DNA of 64,000 nt, taken from assembly GCF_001697225.1 (NCBI RefSeq), contig NZ_CP014671.1, positions 2,480,001 to 2,544,000 of the forward strand, read 5' to 3'. Positions 7,657-16,346 of the stretch are shown piece by piece. The translations under genes and the position numbers were made by a program. Each line of letters starts with the position of its first letter. Position 1 is the first letter of the stretch. The notes beneath the pieces were generated by a model. The model was not told the DNA's origin. It did not search any database and worked only from the letters and a program-made list of their open reading frames with translations. Origin of the DNA: Immundisolibacter cernigliae (lineage in GTDB: Bacteria; Pseudomonadota; Gammaproteobacteria; Immundisolibacterales; Immundisolibacteraceae).

Positions 7657-8589
7657 TCAGTTCCTGCGACGTGGATCGAAAGCCAATTCCCGCGCCATCG
7701 TTGCATAGAGTTCCCGGGCCCGCGGCGTGTCCGCCGGCGGCAACACCACGCGTACGTGCAGCAGCAAATCTCCCGGCGGATCGCCCGGCAGGCCCTTGCC
7801 GCGCACGCGCAGCTCGGTACCGCTTTGGGCGCCCGCCGGAATGCGTACCTTGACCTCCCCCACCGGCAGAGGCACCGCGATCACCGCGCCCAATGCGGCC
7901 TCCCACGGCGCCACCGGCAAGGTCATGCTCAGATCGCGGCCCTCGACGCGATAGCGCTCGTCGGGCTTGAGGTGCACCTCGAGCAGCAGATCGCCGGCCG
8001 CACCGCTGCCGGCGCCCGGATATCCCTGTCCGGCCAGGCGAATCAGCTGACCTTCGCGCACGCCCTTGGGAATGGTCACGCGCAGCGTGCGCTGCACCAT
8101 GCTCAGGCGGCCGGTTTGTTTATCGACCGTCGGCACGCGCAGCGTGATGTCGCGTGTGGCGCCGGTGAAGGCGTCCTGGAGGTCAAGGTAGATATTGGCG
8201 TAATGGTCCTGGCCACGCCCATGCGCGGCGCGGCGCGGGCGTGCGCCCATGTGCCCGAACAGCTCGGTAAAGAAATCGGAGAAATCGGCCGCCTCGTGCG
8301 GCGAGAAGCCGCCGCCCGAGAACTCGAATCCGGCATCCCATCCCGGCGGCGGACGAAATTCCTCGCCGGGCCGATGGCCGGGTCCGAGCTGGTCATAGGC
8401 GGCGCGTTTTTCGGGGTCCGACAGTACCGCGTAGGCCTCGTTGACCTCCTTCATGTGCTGCTCGGCGTCCGGTTCCTTGGACACGTCCGGGTGGTACTTG
8501 CGCGCCAGCTTGCGAAAGGCGCGCTTGATGGCGTCGGCAGTCGCGTCACGCGGCACGCCGAGAATCTGGTAGTAGTCCCGAAACTCCAT
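7657..8589 (-). CDS. cbpA: DnaJ-like co-chaperone CbpA
   Basis: Class II J-domain protein of 310 residues without the DnaJ zinc fingers. The J-domain (about 4-68) carries the HPD motif in [11 protein letters not shown]; a G/F-like linker (about 70-115) includes [13 protein letters not shown]; two C-terminal substrate-binding beta domains follow. The ATG at 8589 is preferred over the GTG two codons upstream because AAGGAG lies 5 bases before the ATG and overlaps the GTG. It heads a probable cbpA-cbpM-htrA operon and has a sigma-32-like promoter at 8631-8659. Confidence 0.93.
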   Translation of the reverse strand: MEFRDYYQILGVPRDATADAIKRAFRKLARKYHPDVSKEPDAEQHMKEVNEAYAVLSDPEKRAAYDQLGPGHRPGEEFRPPPGWDAGFEFSGGGFSPHEAADFSDFFTELFGHMGARPRRAAHGRGQDHYANIYLDLQDAFTGATRDITLRVPTVDKQTGRLSMVQRTLRVTIPKGVREGQLIRLAGQGYPGAGSGAAGDLLLEVHLKPDERYRVEGRDLSMTLPVAPWEAALGAVIAVPLPVGEVKVRIPAGAQSGTELRVRGKGLPGDPPGDLLLHVRVVLPPADTPRARELYATMARELAFDPRRRN

Positions 8590-8630
8590 GGGCACTCCTT
8601 GGCAGTGCTAGCCGTTGACCGGGGTTTGGA

Positions 8631-8659
8631 AAATAGGGCTGCGCCGCGCCGGACTCAAG
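8631..8659 (-). promoter_or_regulatory. Sigma-32-like promoter of cbpA operon
   Basis: Read on the minus strand, CTTGAGT (8659-8653), a 14-base spacer and CCCTATTT (8638-8631) match the heat-shock sigma factor consensus (CTTGAAA and CCCCATNT) with few mismatches. It lies about 42 bases upstream of the cbpA ATG. Its partner at 8694-8723 faces the other way. This is sequence matching only, not mapped transcription. Confidence 0.6.
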
Positions 8660-8693
8660 GGCAGCGACAGCCTACCCTCAACCCTGTGCAAGC

Positions 8694-8723
8694 TCTTGAA
8701 AGCTGTCACGGCGGCACCGATCT
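8694..8723 (+). promoter_or_regulatory. Sigma-32-like promoter of hsp20 cluster
   Basis: CTTGAAA at 8694-8700 is an exact match to the heat-shock -35 element. After 15 bases, ACCGATCT (8716-8723) resembles CCCCATNT. It is about 60 bases upstream of the first hsp20 ATG. The pair with the divergent cbpA promoter suggests joint heat-shock control of both operons. Confidence 0.6.
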
Positions 8724-8784
8724 TTCGCTTGCGTTCAACTTGCAGGGCGGTCATCGGACCGACCCGTACACCAGGAGGACTGCC

Positions 8785-9219
8785 ATGGCGATTTACAGAC
8801 CCCCGTTCTCGCGCAATCTGTTCGCGGAGTTCGACCGTTTGCGCCGCGAGCTCGACCAGGCTTTCGAGCTGTCGCCGAGCATCCGCGGCCTGGGCGCAGG
8901 CTTTCCGACACTCAACATCGGCTCCACGCCCAACTCGGTGGAAATTTTTGCCTTCGCGCCCGGTGTGGATCCGGCCGCCCTCGATGTGCAGATCGAGAAA
9001 GGCGTGCTCACCATCAGCGGCGAACGCAAGGCCCCGCAGGTGCCGGAAAAGGCCACCGTGCATCTGGGCGAGCGCTTTGCCGGACGTTTTCACCGCGTGG
9101 TGAGCCTGCCGGACAGCATCGACCCGGCCTCCGTCACGGCCAGCTACCGCGACGGCGTGCTGCACATAAGCGCGCAGCGCAAGGATTCTGCACTGCCGCG
9201 CCGCATCAACATCCAGTGA
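8785..9219 (+). CDS. Small heat-shock protein Hsp20, copy 1
   Basis: ATP-independent holdase of the alpha-crystallin family, 144 residues. The alpha-crystallin domain spans about 45-140 with SVEIFAFAPGVDPAALDVQ, the GVLTISGER strand and a C-terminal GVLHISAQRK strand. A strong AGGAGG (8773-8778) precedes the ATG. The gene lacks a clear C-terminal IXI motif; it ends RRINIQ, where INI may serve that role in oligomerisation. First of three tandem hsp20 genes. Confidence 0.93.
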   Translation: MAIYRPPFSRNLFAEFDRLRRELDQAFELSPSIRGLGAGFPTLNIGSTPNSVEIFAFAPGVDPAALDVQIEKGVLTISGERKAPQVPEKATVHLGERFAGRFHRVVSLPDSIDPASVTASYRDGVLHISAQRKDSALPRRINIQ

Positions 9220-9238
9220 TCGACCGGAGGACCCCATC

Positions 9239-9613
9239 ATGAGCCAGGACATCGTGCAAAACGAAGCTGCCAAACAGCCGGAACCGGCCTTGCCGCCGCC
9301 GGCGGACGTGATCGAGGACGCCAGCGGCATCACCTTGTATGCCGACCTGCCGGGCGTGCCGCGCGACCGGCTCGACATTCGCGTCGAGGGCGACCAGCTG
9401 TGCATCGAAGGCGAAATGCAGCTGCCGATGAGCGAAGGACTCGAGGGTACGCACGCCGAGATCACGCTGCCGCGCTATCGGCGCGTGTTCAACCTGTCGC
9501 GCGAACTCGACAGCGAGAAAATCACCGCCGAGCTGCGTGACGGCGTGCTGACGCTGCGTATCCCCAAGGCCGAACACGCACAGCCGCGGCGCATCAGCGT
9601 GCAAGCCGCGTGA
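9239..9613 (+). CDS. Small heat-shock protein Hsp20, copy 2
   Basis: Short Hsp20 of 124 residues starting 19 bases after copy 1, with CGGAGGA before the ATG. The alpha-crystallin domain starts at about residue 23 (VIEDASGITLYADLPGVP) and ends with the strand GVLTLRIPKAE; the C-terminus RRISVQ resembles an I-x-V oligomerisation motif. The N-terminal arm is short, which in this family usually means smaller oligomers. Likely cotranscribed with copy 1. Confidence 0.92.
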   Translation: MSQDIVQNEAAKQPEPALPPPADVIEDASGITLYADLPGVPRDRLDIRVEGDQLCIEGEMQLPMSEGLEGTHAEITLPRYRRVFNLSRELDSEKITAELRDGVLTLRIPKAEHAQPRRISVQAA

Positions 9614-9703
9614 CGGGATGTCGAGCCGGCTCGGGCCGTTGAGAGCGCTTTTCGACGGTTCGGGCAAACCTAGCCCGGCGCCGCGGGCCGGCGGTCGGGC
9701 TCT

Positions 9704-9736
9704 GGCGAGCGGCCGGCACGAGGTCGGCCGCTCGCC
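9704..9736. other. Perfect 12-bp GC-rich hairpin between hsp20 genes
   Basis: GGCGAGCGGCCG (9704-9715) and CGGCCGCTCGCC (9725-9736) form a perfect 12-bp stem with a 9-base loop, 25 bases before the third hsp20 ATG. No T-tract follows, so it may be an attenuator, an RNA-stability element or a weak terminator that lowers readthrough into the third gene. The ribosome-binding site AGGAG (9749-9753) lies outside the stem. Confidence 0.55.
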
Positions 9737-9761
9737 GCTGGCGTGATCAGGAGACCCAACG

Positions 9762-10268
9762 ATGGACATCAACAACCTGAAGGAAAACGTCGAGTCCTGG
9801 TGGTCCAACGTTTCCGAAGGCTGGCGGCAATTGCGCCGTTCGGCGTCCGGGGCGTTGACACGCTTCAAACCCGGCGACACGACCAATCTGCCGGAATCGT
9901 CCAGCATCGATGACGAGCTGTGGTTGCCGGGCCTGTCCTGGTCCATGCTCGGTGTCGACCTGCTGGAAGACGACAGGCGCCTGGTGGCGCGCCTGGAAAT
10001 TCCCGGCCTCGACAAGGACGACTTCAAGATCGAGGTGATGGACGACGCGCTGGTCGTCAGCGGCGAGAAGCGCTTCGAGCGCGACAGCAGCGACGGTCGT
10101 TGGCGCACCATTCAGTGCGCCTACGGTGCGTTTCGCCGGGTCGTGCCGCTACCGGCGCCGGTCAGGGCCGATCAGGCCAAGGCCAGCTACCGCAATGGCG
10201 TGCTGCGGGTGGAACTGCCCAAGGTCGAGCCCGGGCCGGCGCGCAGCGTGACCATCGACGTGCAGTGA
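9762..10268 (+). CDS. Small heat-shock protein Hsp20, copy 3
   Basis: Hsp20 of 168 residues with a longer N-terminal arm (about 1-60, containing WWSNVSEGW). The alpha-crystallin domain covers about 65-165 with LVARLEIPGLDKDDFKIEV, ALVVSGEKRFE and GVLRVELPKVE. AGGAG lies 8 bases upstream of the ATG. It is separated from copy 2 by about 150 bases that include a GC hairpin, so it may have its own promoter. The three copies differ in arm length and so probably form different oligomers. Confidence 0.92.
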   Translation: MDINNLKENVESWWSNVSEGWRQLRRSASGALTRFKPGDTTNLPESSSIDDELWLPGLSWSMLGVDLLEDDRRLVARLEIPGLDKDDFKIEVMDDALVVSGEKRFERDSSDGRWRTIQCAYGAFRRVVPLPAPVRADQAKASYRNGVLRVELPKVEPGPARSVTIDVQ

Positions 10269-10302
10269 GCGGGGCGGCTTGATCGCGTTGGAGTTTCGCC
10301 CC

Positions 10303-10327
10303 GAGGTGCGCCGCGAAGGCGCACCTC
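10303..10327. terminator. Hairpin between convergent hsp20 and lpdA
   Basis: GAGGTGCGCC (10303-10312), loop GCGAA, GGCGCACCTC (10318-10327): a perfect 10-bp stem between convergent genes, overlapping the lpdA stop codon. No T-run is present on either side, so intrinsic termination would be weak; it may instead protect mRNA 3' ends. Confidence 0.45.
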
Positions 10328-11732
10328 AGCGCTTGGGCGCGATGATGTCCGTGACGCTGCCGTCGAAGACCTCGGCCGCCATGCCGACGGTTTCCGAAAG
10401 CGTCGGATGGGCGTGGATGGTCAGGGCAAGGTCCTGGGCGTCGGCGCCCATCTCGATGGCGAGCACGCCTTCGGCGATCAGGTCACCGGCGCCGGGGCCG
10501 GTGATGCCGACGCCGAGCACCCGGCGGCTGGTCGGGTCGAACAGGATCTTGGTCAATCCTTCGTCGCGGCCGAGTGTCAGGCTGCGGCCGTTGGCGGCCC
10601 ACGGAAACACCGCCTTCTCATAGGCAGTGCCATCCTTTTTGGCCTGCTGTTCGGTCAGGCCGGCCCAGGCGATCTCCGGATCGGTGAACACCACCGCCGG
10701 GATCGCCAGCGGCGCAAACGCCGCCTTGTGTCCGGCGATGACTTCCGCCGCCACCTTGCCCTCGTGGGCGGCCTTGTGCGCCAGCATCGGCTCGCCGGCC
10801 ACATCGCCGATGGCGAAGATGTGCGCCACGCCGGTGCGGCGCTGGGCGTCGACCTCGATGAAGCCGCGCTCGGTCACGGTGACGCCCAGCGCCTCCAGGC
10901 CCAGATCCTTGCCGTTCGGACGCCGGCCGACGGCGACCAGGGCGCGGTCGTAGGTCTTGACGTCCTTGCCGTCCGGGCTTTCGAAGCTCACATGCAGGCC
11001 GTCTTTTTTGGCCTCGATGCCGGTGACCTTGGTCTTGAGGCGAATGTCGGCGAACTCCCCGGCCAGCTTTTTGGCCAGCGGCTTGACCAGGTCCGCATCG
11101 GCGCCCGGCAGCAGCATGTCCATGAACTCGACCACGCTGACCGCGCTGCCCAGCGCCCGGTACACGGTGGCCATCTCAAGGCCGATGTAGCCGCCGCCGA
11201 TCACCAGCAGCTTGCCGGGGATGTCCGCCAGCGCCAGCGCGCCGGTGGAATCCATGACGCGCGGGTCGTCCGGCAGGCCAGGGATGCGCACCGGCGTCGA
11301 GCCGGTGGCGACGATGGCGTGCTCGAACGCGATGTCGACTGCCCCGTCCGGCCCGTCGACGCGCAGGGTATGGGCGGCCGTGAATTTCGCCGCGCCGCGC
11401 ATCACCTGCACCTTGCGCTGGCGCGCTAGGGCGACCAGACCGCCGGTGAGTTTGCCAACTACCTTGTCCTTGCCGGCGCGCACGGCGGCAAGATCGATCT
11501 TGGGCTTGCCGAAGGCGACGCCCGGCGTGTGGGCCGCCTCGTCGATCACCTTGGCCACGTGCAGCAGGGCCTTCGACGGAATGCAGCCGACGTTCAGGCA
11601 CACGCCGCCCAGGCGCTGCTCGCGCTCGACCAGCACCACCTGCAGGCCAAGATCGGCCGCCCGGAAGGCCGCGCTGTAGCCGCCGGGACCGGCACCGAGC
11701 ACCACCAGTTGGGTGCGGATGGAATTACTCAT
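10326..11732 (-). CDS. lpdA: Dihydrolipoyl dehydrogenase (E3)
   Basis: Flavoprotein of 468 residues that reoxidises the dihydrolipoyl groups of the pyruvate dehydrogenase complex with NAD+. The N-terminal FAD site GAGPGGYSAAFRAADLG is followed by the redox disulfide in GGVCLNVGCIPSK; a second nucleotide-binding motif GGGYIGLEMATVYRALG binds NAD. The C-terminal dimerisation domain has the catalytic His in HAHPTLSE. There is no N-terminal lipoyl domain. Last gene of aceE-aceF-lpdA; it starts 27 bases after aceF. Confidence 0.96.
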   Translation of the reverse strand: MSNSIRTQLVVLGAGPGGYSAAFRAADLGLQVVLVEREQRLGGVCLNVGCIPSKALLHVAKVIDEAAHTPGVAFGKPKIDLAAVRAGKDKVVGKLTGGLVALARQRKVQVMRGAAKFTAAHTLRVDGPDGAVDIAFEHAIVATGSTPVRIPGLPDDPRVMDSTGALALADIPGKLLVIGGGYIGLEMATVYRALGSAVSVVEFMDMLLPGADADLVKPLAKKLAGEFADIRLKTKVTGIEAKKDGLHVSFESPDGKDVKTYDRALVAVGRRPNGKDLGLEALGVTVTERGFIEVDAQRRTGVAHIFAIGDVAGEPMLAHKAAHEGKVAAEVIAGHKAAFAPLAIPAVVFTDPEIAWAGLTEQQAKKDGTAYEKAVFPWAANGRSLTLGRDEGLTKILFDPTSRRVLGVGITGPGAGDLIAEGVLAIEMGADAQDLALTIHAHPTLSETVGMAAEVFDGSVTDIIAPKR

Positions 11733-11759
11733 GACTAGGCGCTCCGCGCGGGGTGAATC

Positions 11760-13391
11760 TCAGAGCAGAAGGCCGCGCAGGTCTTCCAGCAGGCCGGCCA
11801 GGTGGCGGGTGAAGCGTGCCCCGGCGGCGCCGTCGATGACGCGGTGGTCGTAGGACAGCGACAGCGGCAGCATCAGGCGCGGGGCGAAGGCGGCGCCGTC
11901 CCACACCGGTTTCAGCGATGCGCGCGACACGCCCAGGATGGCCACTTCCGGCCAGTTGACGATCGGCGTGAAGGCGGTGCCGCCAATCCCGCCCAGGCTG
12001 GAGATGGTGAAGCTGCCGCCGCGCATTTCGTCGGATTTGAGCTTGCGCTCGCGGGCGCGGGCGCTCAGGTCCGCGAGTTCCGCCGCCAGGTCGATGATGC
12101 CCTTGCGGTCCACGTCGCGAATCACCGGCACCACCAGCCCATTGGGCGTGTCCACGGCCACGCCGATGTGGATGTAGCGCTTGACGATCAGCGACTTGCC
12201 GTCCACCGCCAGGCTGGCGTTGAAGTCCGGGAAGGCTTTTAGCGCCCCCGCGCAGGCCTTCAGCAGCAGCGCGACCACGGTCAGCTTGGTGCCGCGGGCC
12301 TCGGCGTCCTTGCCGCGCGCCTTGCGGAAGGCTTCCAGGTCCGTGATGTCGGCCTCGTCGTGCTGCGTGACCTGCGGCAGCTGCGGCCAGGAGCGGCCGA
12401 GGTTCTCGCCGGTCAGCTGGCGGATGCGGCCGAGCGCCACGGTTTCGACCTCGCCCCACTGGGCAAAATCGATCACCGGCAGCGGCGCCAGGCCGGCGCC
12501 GGTCGCGGTTCCCGTCGCCCCGCCCTGCAGCACGGACTTGACGAAGGCCTGCACGTCTTCCTGCGTGATGCGGCCCTTGCGCCCGCTGCCGGCGACCTGG
12601 GCCAGATCGACACCCAGCTCGCGCGCAAAACGCCGGACCGACGGTGTGGCGTGGGGGAGCTGGCCAGACGGCGGGGGAGTGGCGGTCAGCTGCGGCGCCG
12701 GGGCGACTGCCAGGGGCGCAGGTGCAGCGGCCGGCGGTGATGCCGCCTCCGGTACGGGTTCCGGTGCCGCGGCGGGTGCCTGCGCCGCCGCCGTTTCGAT
12801 CATGGCCACCAGGTCGCCGGTTTTCAGTTTGTCGCCGACCTTGACCTTCAGCTCGCGCACCGTGCCGGCGAACGGCGCCGGCAGCTCGGTGGCGGCTTTC
12901 TCGGTCTCGACCGTGAGCAGGGCGTCGCCCTCGGCCACCGTGTCGCCGGGTTTCACGGCCAGCTCGATCACGTCGGCGGCCTTGCCGTCGCCAAGATCGG
13001 GGCAGGTGACCGGCTGCAGGGTGGGAGTGCTGGCCGCTGGAGAAGCGGGTTCGGCCTCAGACGCTGCAGCGGCTGCTGGCTTAGCTTCGGGCGCCGATGT
13101 CGACGCTGCCGGGCCGGATGCGGCGCTTTCCTCGGGCGGCGGCTCGGCGCCGACCGTGGTTTCCAGCACCACGATGACATCGCCTTCCTTGACCTTCTGC
13201 CCGGCCTTGACCTTCACCGCCACGACCTTGCCGCCGAACTCGGCCGGCAGCTCCATGGCGGCCTTGTCGGTTTCCAGCGTCAGGATGATGTCGCCCTCGG
13301 CGATGGTATCGCCGACTTTGACCGACACCTCGGCCACGTCGGCTTCGTGCACGTTCTCGGCCAGTCCCGGCACGATGAGGTTCTGTTCCAT
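11760..13391 (-). CDS. aceF: Pyruvate dehydrogenase E2, dihydrolipoyl acetyltransferase
   Basis: Core of the PDH complex, 543 residues. Two lipoyl domains carry the lipoylated lysines in ETDKAAMEL (first) and ETEKAATEL (second), separated by Ala/Pro/Glu linkers. A peripheral subunit-binding domain follows (SVRRFARELGVDLAQVAGSG), then the acyltransferase domain with DHRVIDGAAGARF containing the catalytic His. The ATG at 13391 gives MEQNLIVPGLAENV, the expected start of the first lipoyl domain. Located between aceE and lpdA on the same strand. Confidence 0.96.
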   Translation of the reverse strand: MEQNLIVPGLAENVHEADVAEVSVKVGDTIAEGDIILTLETDKAAMELPAEFGGKVVAVKVKAGQKVKEGDVIVVLETTVGAEPPPEESAASGPAASTSAPEAKPAAAAASEAEPASPAASTPTLQPVTCPDLGDGKAADVIELAVKPGDTVAEGDALLTVETEKAATELPAPFAGTVRELKVKVGDKLKTGDLVAMIETAAAQAPAAAPEPVPEAASPPAAAPAPLAVAPAPQLTATPPPSGQLPHATPSVRRFARELGVDLAQVAGSGRKGRITQEDVQAFVKSVLQGGATGTATGAGLAPLPVIDFAQWGEVETVALGRIRQLTGENLGRSWPQLPQVTQHDEADITDLEAFRKARGKDAEARGTKLTVVALLLKACAGALKAFPDFNASLAVDGKSLIVKRYIHIGVAVDTPNGLVVPVIRDVDRKGIIDLAAELADLSARARERKLKSDEMRGGSFTISSLGGIGGTAFTPIVNWPEVAILGVSRASLKPVWDGAAFAPRLMLPLSLSYDHRVIDGAAGARFTRHLAGLLEDLRGLLL

Positions 13392-13413
13392 TTGTTGTCG
13401 TGCTCCCTGCGCC

Positions 13414-16125
13414 TCAGACGGTGGCCGGATCGGGCCGCTCGGGGTCGATGCCCAGCTTGCCGGCGGCATCCGCCACGGTTTTGGCCGGGAGGGTGCCCTC
13501 GTCGGCCAGGGCCTTGAGCGCCGCGTAGGCGATGTGCTCGCGGCTGACCTCGAAGAACTGGCGCAGCCGCCGGCGCGTGTCGCTGCGCCCGAAGCCGTCG
13601 GTGCCCAGCACCTCGTAGCGCCCGCGTACCCAGGGCCGGATCTGGTCGGCATAGGCCTGCATGTAGTCGGTGGCGGCGATCACCGGTCCTTCGCTGCCGT
13701 CCAGGCACTGCTCGACGTAGCTCTTGCGCGGCTTTTCCATGGGGTGCAGGCGGTTCCAGCGCTGTACCGACAGGCCGTCGCGGCGCAGCTCGTTGAAGCT
13801 GGTGGCGCTCCACACATCGGCCTGCACGCCAAAGTCCCGGCTCAGGATGTCGGCCGCCGCCAGCGTCTCGCGCAGGATGGCGCCGCTGCTGAGCAGCTGC
13901 ACGCGCGGCGCGGCCTTGCCGCGGGGTTTCTTGGGTGCCGTTCCCGGTAGGCGATACAGGCCGCGCAGGATGCCTTCGGTCACGCCGTCCGGCATCGGCG
14001 GGTGGACGTAGTTCTCGTTCTCGACCGTGATGTAGTAGTACACGCTCTCGTCGGCCTCGTACATGCGCCGCATGCCGTCCTGGATGATGACCGCCAGCTC
14101 GTACATGTAGGCCGGGTCGTAGGCGACGCAGTTGGGGATGGTGGCGGCCAGCAGGTGGCTGTGGCCATCCTGGTGCTGCAGGCCCTCGCCGGCCAGCGTG
14201 GTGCGCCCGGCCGTGCCGCCGATCAGGAAGCCGCGCGTGCGCATGTCGCCGGCCGCCCAGGCGAAGTCGCCGATGCGCTGGAAGCCGAACATCGAATAGA
14301 AGATGTAGAAGGGGATCATCGACACGCCGTGCGTGGCGTAGGAGGTGCCGGCGGCGATCCAGGAGCAGAACGCGCCGGCCTCGTTGATGCCTTCCTCCAG
14401 GATCTGGCCCTTTTTGTCCTCCCGATAGAACATGAAATGGCCGGCGTCTTCAGGTTCGTACAGCTGGCCTTCCGGGGAATAGATGCCCAGCTGCCGGAAC
14501 AGGCCCTCCATACCGAAGGTGCGCGCCTCGTCCGGCACGATCGGTACCAGATGCTGGCCGATGTTCGGGTCCTTGGTCAGCTGCGTCAGGATGCGCACGA
14601 AGGCCATGGTGGTGGAAATGTCGCGCTCGCCGGTGCCTTCCAGCAGTTTCTCGAAGGCGGGCAGGCCGGGGATGGTCAGGCGCGGCGCCTGCGCGCGGCG
14701 GGCCGGCAGGTAGCCGCCCAGCGCCTCGCGCCGGGCCCGCAGGTACTGCATTTCGGGGCTGTCTTCGGCCGGCTTGTAGTAGGGGATGGACGCCAGCTGG
14801 TCGTCCGCGATCGGCACCCGGAAGCGGTCGCGAAAGGCGCGCACCTGCTCGTCGGTCATCTTCTTCTGCTGGTGGGTGATGTTCTGACCCTCACCGGCGC
14901 TGCCCATGCCGTAGCCCTTGACGGTCTTGAACAGGATCACCGTCGGCTGGCCGCGGTGGCGCACGGCGGCGTCGAAGGCGGCGTAGATCTTCAGCGGGTC
15001 GTTGCCGCCGCGGCGCAGGCGGTAGATGTCGTCGTCCGACAGATGCTCGACCAGACGCAGCAGCTCCGGGTACTTGCCGAAGAAGCGCTCGCGCGTGTAC
15101 TTGCCGCCGCGCGCCTTGTAGGCCTGGTACTCACCGTCGAGGGCTTCCTCCATGCGCTGGCGCAGCAGGCCACTGCGGTCGCGGCCGAGCAGGTCGTCCC
15201 ACTCCGAGCCCCAGATCACCTTGATCACGTTCCAGCCGTTGCCGCGGAACTCGCCTTCCAGTTCCTGAATGATCTTGCCGTTGCCGCGCACCGGGCCGTC
15301 CAGGCGCTGCAGGTTGCAGTTGACGATGAAGATCAGGTTGTCGAGCTTCTCGCGCCCGGCCACCGCCAGCGCGCCGCGGGATTCGGGCTCGTCCATCTCG
15401 CCGTCGCCCAGGAAGGCGTAGACCTTGCGGCCGTCCATCGGCGCCAGGCCGCGCGCGTCCAGATAGGCCATGAAGCGGGCCTGGTAGATGGCCATCATGG
15501 ATGCCAGCCCCATCGATACCGTCGGCAGGCTCCAGAACTCCGGCATCAGCCACGGATGCGGGTACGACGACAGGCCACCGCCGTCGGCCAGTTCCTGGCG
15601 GAAATTGTTCAGGTCGCGCTCGCTCAGGCGGCCTTCCAGAAAGGCGCGGGCGTACATGCCCGGGGACGTGTGGCCCTGGAAGAACAGCAGGTCGCCGGCG
15701 CCGGCCTCGCCGGGCGCATGAAAGAAGTGGTTGAAGCCGACTTCGTAGATGGTGGCCAGCGAGGCGTAGCTGGCGATGTGCCCGCCCAGCTCGGTCGATT
15801 CGCGGTTGGCGCGCGTCACCATGGCCATGGCGTTCCAGCGCAGCGCTGCGCGGATGCGGCCTTCCAGTTCCTGATCGCCCGGGTACGCCGGCTGGTGGGC
15901 GGTCGGGATGGTGTTCAGGTACGCCGTGGTCAGACCGTGGGGCAGGTTCAGGCCCAGCCGCTGCGCCTCGTCGCGCAGGGTTTCCAGGATGAAACGGGCG
16001 CGGGGTTCGCCTTCCACCTGCGCCAGCGAGCGCAGGGCGTCGAGCCAGTCGCGGGTTTCCAGCGGGTCGTCATCGTGCGCAAGCTGGCCGCCTACCTCAG
16101 GCAGGCCGCCTTCCGGTTTGTTCAT
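13414..16125 (-). CDS. aceE: Pyruvate dehydrogenase E1 component
   Basis: Homodimeric thiamine-diphosphate pyruvate dehydrogenase of 903 residues, about the family's normal length (E. coli 887). The ThDP/Mg motif is seen as GDGEMDEPES followed by an NCN motif in FIVNCNLQRLDGPV; SAGEGQNITHQQKKM and DKKGQILEEGINEAGA match the conserved active-site loops. First gene of the operon, 22 bases before aceF. No regulator gene (pdhR-like) is adjacent. Confidence 0.96.
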   Translation of the reverse strand: MNKPEGGLPEVGGQLAHDDDPLETRDWLDALRSLAQVEGEPRARFILETLRDEAQRLGLNLPHGLTTAYLNTIPTAHQPAYPGDQELEGRIRAALRWNAMAMVTRANRESTELGGHIASYASLATIYEVGFNHFFHAPGEAGAGDLLFFQGHTSPGMYARAFLEGRLSERDLNNFRQELADGGGLSSYPHPWLMPEFWSLPTVSMGLASMMAIYQARFMAYLDARGLAPMDGRKVYAFLGDGEMDEPESRGALAVAGREKLDNLIFIVNCNLQRLDGPVRGNGKIIQELEGEFRGNGWNVIKVIWGSEWDDLLGRDRSGLLRQRMEEALDGEYQAYKARGGKYTRERFFGKYPELLRLVEHLSDDDIYRLRRGGNDPLKIYAAFDAAVRHRGQPTVILFKTVKGYGMGSAGEGQNITHQQKKMTDEQVRAFRDRFRVPIADDQLASIPYYKPAEDSPEMQYLRARREALGGYLPARRAQAPRLTIPGLPAFEKLLEGTGERDISTTMAFVRILTQLTKDPNIGQHLVPIVPDEARTFGMEGLFRQLGIYSPEGQLYEPEDAGHFMFYREDKKGQILEEGINEAGAFCSWIAAGTSYATHGVSMIPFYIFYSMFGFQRIGDFAWAAGDMRTRGFLIGGTAGRTTLAGEGLQHQDGHSHLLAATIPNCVAYDPAYMYELAVIIQDGMRRMYEADESVYYYITVENENYVHPPMPDGVTEGILRGLYRLPGTAPKKPRGKAAPRVQLLSSGAILRETLAAADILSRDFGVQADVWSATSFNELRRDGLSVQRWNRLHPMEKPRKSYVEQCLDGSEGPVIAATDYMQAYADQIRPWVRGRYEVLGTDGFGRSDTRRRLRQFFEVSREHIAYAALKALADEGTLPAKTVADAAGKLGIDPERPDPATV

Positions 16126-16346
16126 GCAGGATCTCCGCGTGTTTGGGTGAAACCGGAGCAGGCCGGCGGCCCTGTGTTTGCCGCGGCCCGAACGCCGGTC
16201 GGGGGTTGGCCCCGACGGGAGGTGAGTTTAGCAGCCCATGGCAGGCCGCTGGCCGGCCTGCTGCGGTCCCGGCACGCGTCACGACCGGCGCGCAGCCGGC
16301 GTCGGCTGGCCGGATAATGGCGCGCCGTTTCATCACCCGCCACGCC

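Noticed and set aside
9614-9761. RNA thermometer (ROSE-type) before the third hsp20
   Set aside because: The hairpin does not include the ribosome-binding site and no ROSE motif was recognised.
14002-16317. Long plus-strand open frame of 771 codons opposite aceE
   Set aside because: It lies antisense to a well-identified gene, is rich in Arg/Gly/Ala/Val and has no family motif; high GC content produces such frames.
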